Position numbers and translations under genes: made by a program. Below, piece after piece: positions 7,090 through 14,577 of a stretch of DNA of 40,733 nt. The notes under the pieces were generated by a model that was not told the origin of the DNA, ran no database searches, and saw nothing but the letters and a program-made list of their open reading frames with translations. Every line of letters starts with the position of its first letter. Within the stretch, counting starts at the first letter, position 1. The stretch comes from DATFPK01 sp035264885 (lineage in GTDB: Bacteria > Actinomycetota > Thermoleophilia > Solirubrobacterales > 70-9), in assembly GCA_035264885.1 (NCBI GenBank), contig DATFPK010000039.1, positions 1-40,733 of the forward strand, read 5' to 3'.

Positions 7090-8577
7090 TTGGAGGCTTC
7101 GACTCTCACACATGCCAGTCGGCGCGGGCTGCTCGCCCGGCGCTCGCCCCTGCTCAAGCTGCAGGGCGACGAGAAGCTGATCGCGATGGCGCGCTCGGGC
7201 AACTCGGGCGCCTTCGAGACGATCGTCGACCGCTACCAGGCCCGTCTTCTGGGCTTCTGCCGGCAGATGCTCGGCTCGACCGAGGACGCCGAAGACGTGC
7301 TCCAGGAGGTCTTCGTCAACGCCTACCGGGCCATGCTCGCCGACAAGCGCGAGATCAACCTCCGCCCCTGGCTCTACCGGATCGCCCGCAACCGTTGCCT
7401 GAACCACCTGCGCAAGCCGAAGGCCGATGCCCAGGAGTCCATGGACGCGGTGCCGATGGTCGAGGCCGCGACGACCCACGAGCGGGTCCATAACCGCGAG
7501 GAGTTCCGCCAGCTCATCGCCGACGTCAACAAGCTTCCCGAGACGCAGCGCTCCGCCCTTCTCCTGCGCGAGATGGACGCGATGTCCTACGAGGAGATCG
7601 CCCTGGCGATGGAGACGACCGTCCCGTCGGTCAAGTCGCTGCTGGTCCGGGCTCGGATCTCTCTCGCCGAGGCGAGCCAGGCCCGGCTCCTCACCTGCGG
7701 CGAGGTCCGGCTCGAGCTGGCCGAGGCGGCCGAGGGGCTGGCCAAGGTCAGCGGCCCGATCCGCCGCCACCTCCGCGAGTGCGAGGACTGCGCCGAGTTC
7801 CGCGACCAGGTCCGCTCCGACGCCAAGGTCCTCGCGGCACTCGTCCCCGTCGGCCCCCTGGTCGCCTTCAAGAGCTTCCTCGGCTCGAAGCTCGGCTTCG
7901 GCGGCGCCGGTGCCTCCTCGGGCGCGGCCGGCGCCGGCGCCGGGGCGGGTGCCGGATCGATGGGCACAGGTGGCGCAGTCGTCAGCGGCGGCGCCGCGTC
8001 CGGTGTCGGCGCCCTGAGCAGCGCGGTCGGCGCCAAGGCCGTCGCCGGGGTGGTCACGGCCGCGGTCATCACCGCCGGCGCCGTCCAGGTGGAGCAGCGC
8101 GTCACCGCGAACTCGAGCCCCGCCCCCACCCCGATCGTCTCCGAGCAGGTCGGCGTGACCGAGCGCACGGCCTCCCCGGCTCATCCGGCCCCGCGGGCGC
8201 CGATCGCCGCGCCGGCCGAGGCGGCCGCGCCGATCGTCCCGGTCGAACCCGCACCGGTCCCCACCGACACCACGACCCCGGCGCCGGCCCCGGCGGCCAT
8301 GGAGCCGGTGCCGCCGGCCGCCGAGGAGTCGAGCGCGCCTCCCGTCGAGGAGCCTGTTGCCCCCGCCCAGCCCGCGCCCGCCGGCCCCGAGGACGAGGGC
8401 ACCGCCGGCAGCAGCGGCTCCGGCTCGACCGCCGTAACCACGACCACGAGCCCGCACCCCGGCGGCAACACCGCGGTCACCGTGGTCGGGGATCCCGGCA
8501 CCCCGTCTGGCCAGAGCAGCACCGCTCCAGCGGCCCCTGCTCCCACGGAGGCGCCGGCGCCGCCGCCGACCGGCTAG
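7090..8577 (+). CDS. ECF-type sigma factor fused to zinc-finger, membrane segment and Pro/Ala-rich tail
   Basis: 495 residues from a TTG start. Sigma region 2 spans about 38-105 (FETIVDRYQARLLGF, then GSTEDAEDVLQEVFVNAYRA and RPWLYRIARNRCLNHLR). Region 4 spans about 148-200 (LPETQRSALLLREMDAMSYE, then TTVPSVKSLLVRARISLAEA). Directly after comes a zinc-finger of the anti-sigma type: Cys near 203 in LTCGEVRLEL, then the HxxxCxxC motif in RRHLRECEDCAEF near 228-235. A Gly/Ala-rich stretch follows, then a likely membrane segment near 312-335 (VAGVVTAAVITAGAV) and a tail of about 160 residues rich in Pro, Ala, Glu and Thr. A sigma factor and its own anti-sigma-like module in one chain suggests a membrane-tethered regulator. 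The start is uncertain because no ribosome site or TANNNT box fits. Its stop shares CTAG with the stop of the converging gene. Confidence 0.88.
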   Translation: MEASTLTHASRRGLLARRSPLLKLQGDEKLIAMARSGNSGAFETIVDRYQARLLGFCRQMLGSTEDAEDVLQEVFVNAYRAMLADKREINLRPWLYRIARNRCLNHLRKPKADAQESMDAVPMVEAATTHERVHNREEFRQLIADVNKLPETQRSALLLREMDAMSYEEIALAMETTVPSVKSLLVRARISLAEASQARLLTCGEVRLELAEAAEGLAKVSGPIRRHLRECEDCAEFRDQVRSDAKVLAALVPVGPLVAFKSFLGSKLGFGGAGASSGAAGAGAGAGAGSMGTGGAVVSGGAASGVGALSSAVGAKAVAGVVTAAVITAGAVQVEQRVTANSSPAPTPIVSEQVGVTERTASPAHPAPRAPIAAPAEAAAPIVPVEPAPVPTDTTTPAPAPAAMEPVPPAAEESSAPPVEEPVAPAQPAPAGPEDEGTAGSSGSGSTAVTTTTSPHPGGNTAVTVVGDPGTPSGQSSTAPAAPAPTEAPAPPPTG

Positions 8578-9497
8578 CCCAGGCCGATAACCTTCAGCCG
8601 GCGCATGAGGCAGGTGCCGGCGAACTGCCGGGTCTGCTCGAGGCTGTAGCCGAACAGCTCGAAGTCGTCGTCGTCCGGCGCCCACGGCGGTGCGAGGACG
8701 CCGTCGGCCACCGGCAGCGACTCCTCGAGCGTGCGCTGGATCGCCGCCTTGTAGCGATCGTCCTCCCGGGCCTTCTCGCGCAGGAAGACCGAACCGAAGG
8801 CGACATGGCGATGCTCGTCGCGGGCGACGTTGCCGAATCCCTCGACGAAGGCCGGCAGCGTGCCCTCGCGCTCGTTGTAGTCCATGATGAAGTGCTGCCC
8901 CGTCAGGGCCAGCATCCCCTCGATGACCATGTGGTAGAGGGTGATCGCCTCGACGAGCGCCTCGACGTCCTCGGGCTCCTCGGCGAGGCGGCGCGTACGT
9001 GAGCCGAGCATCTCGTCGAACAGGCGGCCGAAGTTGTCGTTCAGGTGCTCGGACGTCTTGTCGAGCAGGTCCGACAGCTCGGCCGACTCATAGACTCCGA
9101 CCGCGCGGTAGAAGCGCTCGAAGAACCGCACATGCCGGGCCTCGTCGGCGATCTGGGTGCAGAGGAAGATCCGCTGGTCCTCGGTCGGAGCGGCGCGCAT
9201 GATCGGCCCCAGCTCCTCGGCCACGCGCTGCTCGCCGATGAAGAACGAGGAGAGCCCGTACATCCGCTGGAAGCGTTCCTCCTCGTCGAACCGCTCGTGC
9301 CAGTCTTCGCGATCGCGGCTGAAGTCGAGGTCCTGCGTCGCCCACTGCTGGCGCTCCCAGAGCAGGTACAGCTCGCCGTAGTCGAGAAGCTTGACCTCGC
9401 CCCGGTCGGCCGACTCCTGGAGCGCCGGATCCGAGGTCGCCTGGTAGTCCTCGCGCTCGGTGCGGGGGGCGAGTGAGCTGGTCTCGAGCGGTTCCAT
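8574..9497 (-). CDS. R2-like ferritin-fold oxidase (ribonucleotide reductase small-subunit-like)
   Basis: 307 residues of the R2/R2lox class of dimetal-carboxylate proteins. The ligand-bearing helices can be followed: SSFFIGEQRVAEELGP, then CTQIADEARHVRFFERFY (ExxH), then LYHMVIEGMLALTGQ, then VARDEHRHVAFG (ExxH). The N-terminal WATQDLDFSRDREDW also fits the family. It may be a ligand-binding oxidase or another R2 homologue rather than a true NrdF, since no nrdE/nrdA lies nearby and the conserved RNR C-terminal tail is not evident. The start at 9497 has GAGGAG 6 nt upstream. A perfect palindrome (9546-9565) sits in its promoter region, so a dimeric repressor probably controls it. The true substrate is unknown. 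Confidence 0.8.
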   Translation of the reverse strand: MEPLETSSLAPRTEREDYQATSDPALQESADRGEVKLLDYGELYLLWERQQWATQDLDFSRDREDWHERFDEEERFQRMYGLSSFFIGEQRVAEELGPIMRAAPTEDQRIFLCTQIADEARHVRFFERFYRAVGVYESAELSDLLDKTSEHLNDNFGRLFDEMLGSRTRRLAEEPEDVEALVEAITLYHMVIEGMLALTGQHFIMDYNEREGTLPAFVEGFGNVARDEHRHVAFGSVFLREKAREDDRYKAAIQRTLEESLPVADGVLAPPWAPDDDDFELFGYSLEQTRQFAGTCLMRRLKVIGLG

Positions 9498-9545
9498 CTG
9501 TCTCCTCTCAGGCCCGGGCCGACGGGGGAGCGAGCGTAACACGGC

Positions 9546-9565
9546 GACTGGCTGGTCAGCCAGTC
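9546..9565. promoter_or_regulatory. Palindromic operator upstream of the R2-like gene
   Basis: GACTGGCTG (9546-9554) and CAGCCAGTC (9557-9565) are perfect inverted arms around GT, 49 bp before the R2-like start codon. The size and symmetry suit a TetR-family dimer. The regulator is not adjacent. Confidence 0.6.
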
Positions 9566-9651
9566 CGGGCTCGGCCGGCGTTCTGGCCATCCGTTCGATC
9601 CGGGACACCAGGGGCTAAAGGAACCTCGTATGAGCGTCCGAACTATTGGGT

Positions 9652-10398
9652 ATGCCTTCGGGCATCAACCCAGCGCCTCAACTGTCCAAGGACGGACTGG
9701 CAGGGTGGGCTCTGGTGGTCGTGGCAGTGGCCGCCGTCCTCTGCGCCCTGGCCCTGCCCAGCTCCGCCGACACCGCCAAGCGCATAGTCATCAAGGGGGC
9801 CGAGTCGGGCTCCCACCTGAACGTGACCGTGCGCGGGGACCGCCTGGTCGTCCGCGGCCTGATGGCGCGGCGGGGCCACTCCGGCTGCCGCCTCGTCCGC
9901 TGGCGGGTTAAGGCCGTCTGCGGGCTGCGGCGCGCCAATGCGATCACGATCGACATGGGTTCTTCGGGCGACATGGTCGAGATCAACGACCGCCTGCCGG
10001 TCCCCCTCACGGTCTATCTCGGCGGCGGCTCGGACAAGTTCATCGGCAACGGCGAGCGCGACACCTGCTTCTCACAGGGCGCGCGGCGCAACCGCTGCAT
10101 CGGCCGCGGCGGCAACGACATCTGCATCACCGGCAACCAGAACAGCGACTGCGTCGGGGGCCGTGGCAATGACTACTGCCGGCACGGCAAGGGAAGCGAC
10201 GGGTGCTGGGGCGGCCCCGGGCGCGACGTCTGCATCATGGGACCCGGCCACGACGGTTGCCACGGCGGCGGCGGCCGCGACCGCCTCTACGGCGGCCCCA
10301 GCAGCGACCGCCTCTACGGCGGCCCCAGCCACGACTACTGCGACGGCCAGAGCGGCTGGGGCAAGTCGCAGGGCTGCGAAACCGGGCCGCGGCGCTAG
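9652..10398 (+). CDS. Secreted cysteine-rich RTX-like calcium-binding repeat protein
   Basis: 248 residues. A hydrophobic segment at about 19-38 (WALVVVAVAAVLCALALPSS) ends in a signal-peptidase-like SSA-D site. The middle region (residues 45-120) is beta-rich and not recognised. The C-terminal half is a run of nonapeptide-like GGxGxD units (GRGGNDICITGNQNSD, GGRGNDYCRHG, GGPGRDVCIMGPGHDGCHGG, GGGGRDRLYGGPSSDRLYGG) typical of calcium-binding parallel beta-rolls. Unusually, most units carry a Cys two or three residues after the GxD, which could staple the roll by disulfides outside the cell. Two 24-bp units near 10277-10326 are direct repeats. The start is uncertain (ATG 9652, weak ribosome site). 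It ends 12 nt from the converging CAP gene. Confidence 0.75.
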   Translation: MPSGINPAPQLSKDGLAGWALVVVAVAAVLCALALPSSADTAKRIVIKGAESGSHLNVTVRGDRLVVRGLMARRGHSGCRLVRWRVKAVCGLRRANAITIDMGSSGDMVEINDRLPVPLTVYLGGGSDKFIGNGERDTCFSQGARRNRCIGRGGNDICITGNQNSDCVGGRGNDYCRHGKGSDGCWGGPGRDVCIMGPGHDGCHGGGGRDRLYGGPSSDRLYGGPSHDYCDGQSGWGKSQGCETGPRR

Positions 10399-10410
10399 CT
10401 GCCGCTGTCC

Positions 10411-11175
10411 TCAGGGACTCTGGCCGGCGCAGGCCGTGGTCACGCGGGCGCGCGCCGCTTCGAGGCGGGCCCGCTTCCGGCGAAGCTTGCGTCGCAGCGA
10501 CGATCGGCGCTCTGGTGAGGAGGCCGTGGCGAGGGCCTTCCGGACCCGCGCCAACGCGCGCCTGGCGGCGCGGCGGGCGGCCCGTCCGGCGAGACACTCG
10601 CGGGGGTCGGCGACATAGAGGTCGAGCCCGGTGAAACCGGAGTCGGCGCCCTCGTAGGACACCATCTGGGTGCCGAGGATCCCACCGGCGCCGCAGCGCG
10701 ACGGCGGGCAGGCCGCGACTCCGGGGCCGGTCGCTTCGAGGTCGGGTTCGAGCAGCAGAGCCCTCGCCTCCTCGTCGCGCTGCCAGCCGATGAACAGGCT
10801 GTGGGCGGTGCCGGTCACCGAGAACCCGATGTTCTCGCCGACCTCGCCGCCCGCGGCCGAGAACCCCCAGGCGGCGGCGCGCTCGGTCGGACCGGAGCCG
10901 TCGGCCGACGTGTGCCCGAAGTAGTCCCGCTCGTGCATGTCCTCGCTGTGGGCGCGGGCGGCGCCCGCCAGCCGCCCGTCCCAGTGCAGCGGCGCCAGAT
11001 GCTGCCGCGCCCGGAAGACGTTGGTGAGGCAGAGCAGCGCCCGCTCGACGCCGGCCCGGTCGCGCTCGGTCAGCCGCTCATCGCCATGAAGGCAGCCGGG
11101 CCCGTCCGCCCCCGCTGCGGGCGCGGCGAGCAGGCAGAGCGCGAGGAGCGCGAGGACGAGGGTCAGACGGCGCAT
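10411..11175 (-). CDS. Secreted CAP-domain (SCP/PR-1-like) protein
   Basis: 254 residues with a signal peptide at 1-23 (LTLVLALLALCLLAAPAAG). The CAP fold spans about 45-175: HWDGRLAGAARAHSEDMHER, then YFGHTSADGSGPTERAAAWG, GENIGFSVTGTAHSLFIGW and GPGVAACPPSRC. The family histidines (AHSEDM, GHTSADG) and the GENI motif are there. Bacterial CAP proteins are extracellular with ill-defined roles, including sterol/lipid binding and wall association. The C-terminal 70 residues are strikingly Arg/Ala-rich (RRAARRALARVRKAL), a tail that could bind wall polymers or nucleic acid. It is 43 nt downstream of the UPF0173 gene on the same strand, perhaps the last gene of that transcript. Confidence 0.87.
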   Translation of the reverse strand: MRRLTLVLALLALCLLAAPAAGADGPGCLHGDERLTERDRAGVERALLCLTNVFRARQHLAPLHWDGRLAGAARAHSEDMHERDYFGHTSADGSGPTERAAAWGFSAAGGEVGENIGFSVTGTAHSLFIGWQRDEEARALLLEPDLEATGPGVAACPPSRCGAGGILGTQMVSYEGADSGFTGLDLYVADPRECLAGRAARRAARRALARVRKALATASSPERRSSLRRKLRRKRARLEAARARVTTACAGQSP

Positions 11176-11218
11176 CTCATCCACTAACCGCCGGCGGCGC
11201 GCCTGGCTGCGCCCGCGA

Positions 11219-11932
11219 TTAGACCGAGTGGGTCTCCCCCGGCGCGAGGAGGACCACCTTCGAAGAGGTCTGGGACTCGACGTCGGACTTGAACGCATCG
11301 GCGTCGGTCTCGATCGGCGGGAACGTGCCGTAGTGCATCGGGATCACGGTCCCGGCGCCGACGAACTCGGCGGCGACGGCGGCGTCGCGGCGGTCCATCG
11401 TGTAGTGGCCGCCGATGCAGATCAGGGCGACGTCGATGTCAGAGCGCTGCGCAATCAGCTTCATGTCGCTGAACAGGCACGTATCGCCCGTGTGGTACAC
11501 GGTCGTCTCGCCGATCTTGATCACCAGCCCCGCCGGCATCCCAATCGGCGTACCGAGGGCGGCGCTGTAGGGCGCCTCCTCGGACCCGGCGATCGTGTTC
11601 GTGTGCCAGGCCGGCACGAGCGAGATGTAGCCCCAGTCGAACTCGACGGTTCCGCCCAGGTTCGGATCGCTCACCGCCTCGAGCCCTTGGGACTGGAGCC
11701 ACACGGCGACCTCGACCATCGCGACGCAGTGGGCGCCGGTCCGCTGCGCGACGGGCACCGCGTCGGCCATATGGTCGACGTGGCCGTGGCTGATCGCGAT
11801 GTGGGTCGGCTCGACCTCGTCTGCGGTCGCGACCGCAGACGGGTTGTTGGGCTTCAGGAAGGGGTCGACCAGGATTGTCGTATCGCCTTCGCTCAGCTCG
11901 AAGCAGGCGTGGCCGTGGAAGCGGATGTCCAT
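11219..11932 (-). CDS. UPF0173 family metal-dependent hydrolase
   Basis: 237 residues, the usual length of the UPF0173 branch (YtkL-like) of the metallo-beta-lactamase superfamily. The zinc site is complete: HGHACFEL at the N-terminus, HxHxDH in ISHGHVDHMADAVP, the metal His in VPAWHTNT, the bridging Asp in VYHTGDTCLF and the last His in VIPMHYGTFPP. The physiological substrate of this family is not known. Its ATG overlaps the TGA of the upstream 115-residue gene by one base (TGATG), so the two are probably translationally coupled. Confidence 0.93.
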   Translation of the reverse strand: MDIRFHGHACFELSEGDTTILVDPFLKPNNPSAVATADEVEPTHIAISHGHVDHMADAVPVAQRTGAHCVAMVEVAVWLQSQGLEAVSDPNLGGTVEFDWGYISLVPAWHTNTIAGSEEAPYSAALGTPIGMPAGLVIKIGETTVYHTGDTCLFSDMKLIAQRSDIDVALICIGGHYTMDRRDAAVAAEFVGAGTVIPMHYGTFPPIETDADAFKSDVESQTSSKVVLLAPGETHSV

Positions 11933-12279
11933 CAGGTCTCTCCTTGTGTCTCGTTTTCCGCGCTCAGCTCGGCGTGGAGGGTCCAGCCCACAGCTACCCC
12001 GACCATCATCCCCATCCTCGCCTCCTCGGCCAGGAGGGTGCGCACGGCGCCGAGGCGCTCTTCCTCGTCGGGGGTCGTCGCCGCCTTCAGGGTCTCGGCG
12101 TCGTGGGACTCGCCGAACCAGCCGCCGGAGGCGAGCGCAGCGGCGAGCACCCGCTGGAGGCCGGGAGCGGCGCGGGAGACGATGTCCTCGGCCTCACCGA
12201 ACCTGCCGGCCTCGGTCAGACGCTCGACCGCGGCCTCGAGCCGCTCGTCGCTGAAACGCTCGGGGGGCGAGCCCTCCAC
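11932..12279 (-). CDS. Small acidic protein of unknown function, coupled to UPF0173 gene
   Basis: 115 residues from a GTG start. The sequence is mostly helical and acidic (ERFSDERLEAAVERLTEA, APGLQRVLAAALASGGWFGE, TPDEEERLGAVRTLLAEEAR) with a mildly hydrophobic C-terminal stretch (MGMMVGVAVGWTLHAEL). I do not recognise a family. Its stop codon overlaps the UPF0173 start, and it heads the short operon with UPF0173 and perhaps the CAP gene. A TATGTT box six bases upstream supports the GTG and a leaderless transcript. Confidence 0.7.
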   Translation of the reverse strand: MEGSPPERFSDERLEAAVERLTEAGRFGEAEDIVSRAAPGLQRVLAAALASGGWFGESHDAETLKAATTPDEEERLGAVRTLLAEEARMGMMVGVAVGWTLHAELSAENETQGET

Positions 12280-12285
12280 GCGGCC

Positions 12286-12291
12286 AACATA
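12286..12291 (-). promoter_or_regulatory. Putative -10 box (leaderless) of the 115-residue gene
   Basis: TATGTT on the minus strand, 6 nt before the GTG at 12279, with no Shine-Dalgarno sequence. Confidence 0.4.
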
Positions 12292-12301
12292 GCCTCTGGA
12301 C

Positions 12302-13105
12302 TCAGGCGGGCGGCCTGCGGTGGGCGGAGCCGGCCAGCTCCGCAGGCCGCAGCTCCCACATGTGAAGCGCCCCGAAGTCCCGGTACCCGATCCGCTCGTA
12401 GACCGGGCGCCCGGCGCGGGTCGCCTGAAGGGTCGTCGTCGAGCATCCCTCCTGCCGGGCGTCCCAGAGGGCCCGCCGCATCAGCGCCGTCGCCAGGCCC
12501 CGGCCGCGGGCGGCCCGCTCGGTGGCGACGCTCCAGATAACGCAATCGTCCCCCGCCCGGACGGTCGCCACCGTGGCCGCCGGCTCCCCGTCGAGCTCGG
12601 CCAGATAGGTGCGGTAGTTCTCGGGCTCCCGCCCGTTGCCCTTGATCCAGGTCCCCTCGGGGATCCCGTAGGCGTGGTCGTTGATCAGGCAGGCGGGTTC
12701 CATCGCCCCCTCCGGCGTCCAGTCGATCCCCGTGAGGTCGGGCTCCTCCACGCCGTCGAGGGAGCGCCCCATCGCGCGGGGCGCGGCGTCGAGGACGTGG
12801 CCGGCGTCCTCCAGCGCCCGCCCGACCTCCATGTCCCCCTCCGGCGCCCATACGGTCCAGGCCGAGCCCAGCTCGCCATAGAAGGCGGCGAGGTCCTCGC
12901 GGACGCGGATCAGCTCGGCCGGATCCGTATAGGCCACCGAGTTGAAGACCGACCGCTCGCGGACCCGGGGATTGCGCAACGCGAAGACGCCGGCTCGCTC
13001 GAAGACGCCAGCGCCGTTGGCGCGGGCCAGGGTTCGCCAGGTCCACAGCATCCCGTCCACGTTGAGCCGTAGCCAGGCCTCGCCGTCCTCCGCTGCCGGG
13101 CTCAC
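12302..13105 (-). CDS. GNAT family N-acetyltransferase
   Basis: 267 residues, long enough for two tandem GNAT folds. The C-terminal fold is the convincing one: YLAELDGEPAATVATV, then VIWSVATERAARGRGLATAL holding the acetyl-CoA pyrophosphate loop (RARGRGLAT), then GRPVYERIGYRDFGALHMW, the usual beta6-alpha4 end. The N-terminal half (WAPEGDMEVGRALEDAGHVL) looks like a degenerate partner fold. The acetyl acceptor cannot be predicted. Its ATG overlaps the stop of the O-methyltransferase gene by four bases, so the two are co-translated. Confidence 0.88.
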   Translation of the reverse strand: MSPAAEDGEAWLRLNVDGMLWTWRTLARANGAGVFERAGVFALRNPRVRERSVFNSVAYTDPAELIRVREDLAAFYGELGSAWTVWAPEGDMEVGRALEDAGHVLDAAPRAMGRSLDGVEEPDLTGIDWTPEGAMEPACLINDHAYGIPEGTWIKGNGREPENYRTYLAELDGEPAATVATVRAGDDCVIWSVATERAARGRGLATALMRRALWDARQEGCSTTTLQATRAGRPVYERIGYRDFGALHMWELRPAELAGSAHRRPPA

Positions 13106-13755
13106 CGCTTCAGCGCCAGCGTGATCCCGTCGGCGACGCCGACCATCGCTGCCATCACGCGGTGATCCGTGGCGACGCGGTCGTTCAGCTCCCGCACCGC
13201 CCGCACCGCCTCGTCGTCGGCGGAGGGGTCGAGCACGCTCCCCCCGCGGAAGACGTTGTCGATCATCAGCAGCCCGCCGGGGCGCATCAGGCGCAGCGTC
13301 TCCTCGTAGTAGTCCGGATACTCGCGCTTGTCGGCGTCGATGAACGCGAAGTCAAAGGGTTCCTCGGCGGGGAGGCCGCGCAACGTCTCGAGCGCCGGTC
13401 CGAGGCGCAGCTCGATCCGGTCGGCGACGCCTGCCTCCTCGAAGTAACGGCGGGCGATCGTGGTCCACTCCTCGCTCACGTCGAGAGTCACGAGCCTCCC
13501 CTCGGGCGCCAGGCCACGCGCGATCGAGATCGAGCCGTACCCGGTGAAGGTCCCGATCTCGAGCGCCCGCCGGGCGCCGATTGCGGCGACGAGTACCGTC
13601 GTGAGGGCGCCCTGCTCGGGCGCCATCTGCATGACCGCGACCTGCCCCAGCTGCTGGCTCTCGCGGTCGAGACGCTGGAGCAGCTCGTCGATGTGGGAAT
13701 GCTCGACCGCGTAGCGGTGCAGCTCGGGATCCAGCGGGGTGAACTTCTCGGCCAC
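13102..13755 (-). CDS. Class I SAM-dependent O-methyltransferase (COMT-like)
   Basis: 217 residues from a GTG start, normal for the cation-dependent catechol/caffeoyl-CoA O-methyltransferase family. SAM motif I is EIGTFTGYGSISIARGL, followed by VTLDVSEEWTTIARRYFEEA. The metal/substrate segment is FDFAFIDADKREYPDYYEE and then GGLLMIDNVFRGGSV, with the Asp and Asn that bind the divalent cation. Homologues methylate catechols or other vicinal hydroxyls, and the substrate here is unknown. It starts 9 nt after the rhomboid-like stop and overlaps the GNAT gene by 4 nt, giving a rhomboid-OMT-GNAT operon. Confidence 0.92.
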   Translation of the reverse strand: MAEKFTPLDPELHRYAVEHSHIDELLQRLDRESQQLGQVAVMQMAPEQGALTTVLVAAIGARRALEIGTFTGYGSISIARGLAPEGRLVTLDVSEEWTTIARRYFEEAGVADRIELRLGPALETLRGLPAEEPFDFAFIDADKREYPDYYEETLRLMRPGGLLMIDNVFRGGSVLDPSADDEAVRAVRELNDRVATDHRVMAAMVGVADGITLALKR

Positions 13756-13764
13756 TCGAAGCGC

Positions 13765-14526
13765 TCAGTCGGCCGGGCGCAGCCGGGCCGCAGCCAGGCC
13801 GGCGAGGCCGCCCACGGCACCGCCGATCAGGCCGGCGAAGACGCTGGCGCTCGACTCGAAGATCGGCAGGGCGAGCAGGACGCCGGCGCAGACGGCGACC
13901 CCGACCACGTCGACCTCATCGTCGGCGGCCCCGCGGGCCTCGGCGCGTCGCATCGCGTACCACGTGGCGAGCGCCCCCAGCGCCATCCCGTTCCCCCCGG
14001 CGATCGTGCCGATGCCGTCGAGCGCGTCTTCGATCGCGTAGGCCCCCAGGGAGCCCAGCGCGCCGCAGGCGACGAGGAGGATCAGAGTGGGCGCGGTTCC
14101 GAGCCGGCGCTCGACACCGGTGCCGAAGATCAGCAGGCCGATCGACGCGATGAACCAGTAGCCCGAGTTGTCGTAGGCGAACGGCGCGGTCAGGTACCGC
14201 CACGGATCGTCGTCGAACGGGAGACCGAGACCGGCATAGATCTCGTAGCCGGAGGCCTCCTGGACCAGCAGTAGGACCGCCGAGGCGGCGATCAGGAAGA
14301 TCGTCGCCCAGGGGCGGTTCGCGTCAAGCGCGTCGACCGGGCTACGGCCGAGTCGCGGGCGTCGGCGCCGCCGACGCGAGGCCTTGGGCTCGAGGGCGTC
14401 GCCGCGCCGCTCGAGCTTCGGGGCCCGCTTGCGGATCCGTGCCCCGCAGTAGGGACATTCGGTCACGTAGGGGCTGACCTCGGACCCGCAGTTCTTGCAG
14501 ACCACGCTGAGCTCGGTCTCGCTCAC
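13765..14526 (-). CDS. Zinc-ribbon plus rhomboid-like membrane protein, catalytic Ser apparently missing
   Basis: 253 residues from a GTG at 14526. A CxxC...CxxC zinc ribbon sits at the N-terminus (CKNCGSEVSPYVTECPYCGA, residues 10-29), then a basic linker (SRRRRRRPRLGR), then six hydrophobic segments in rhomboid order. The loop after the first membrane segment (DPWRYLTAPFAYDN) and SIGLLIFGTGVERRLG correspond to the conserved W-R and E-R motifs. Where active rhomboids have GxSG this protein has AGGNGMALG, so the nucleophilic Ser is replaced by Asn, and no His stands out in the last segment. It is probably an inactive relative that binds rather than cuts membrane proteins. TATTCT lies 7 nt before the GTG. 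Confidence 0.8.
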   Translation of the reverse strand: MSETELSVVCKNCGSEVSPYVTECPYCGARIRKRAPKLERRGDALEPKASRRRRRRPRLGRSPVDALDANRPWATIFLIAASAVLLLVQEASGYEIYAGLGLPFDDDPWRYLTAPFAYDNSGYWFIASIGLLIFGTGVERRLGTAPTLILLVACGALGSLGAYAIEDALDGIGTIAGGNGMALGALATWYAMRRAEARGAADDEVDVVGVAVCAGVLLALPIFESSASVFAGLIGGAVGGLAGLAAARLRPAD

Positions 14527-14533
14527 GGAGCCG

Positions 14534-14539
14534 AGAATA
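14534..14539 (-). promoter_or_regulatory. Putative -10 box (leaderless) of the rhomboid-like gene
   Basis: TATTCT on the minus strand, 7 nt before the GTG at 14526. It supports that start over a TTG 33 nt further upstream. Confidence 0.45.
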
Positions 14540-14577
14540 GCCTTCCCCCGCGGCCGCAAGCGCGGCTCCGAGGGCGG

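Noticed and set aside
10277..10326. Short direct repeats considered as a CRISPR or mobile-element signature.
   Set aside because: They are in-frame codon repeats of the RTX-like protein, without spacers.
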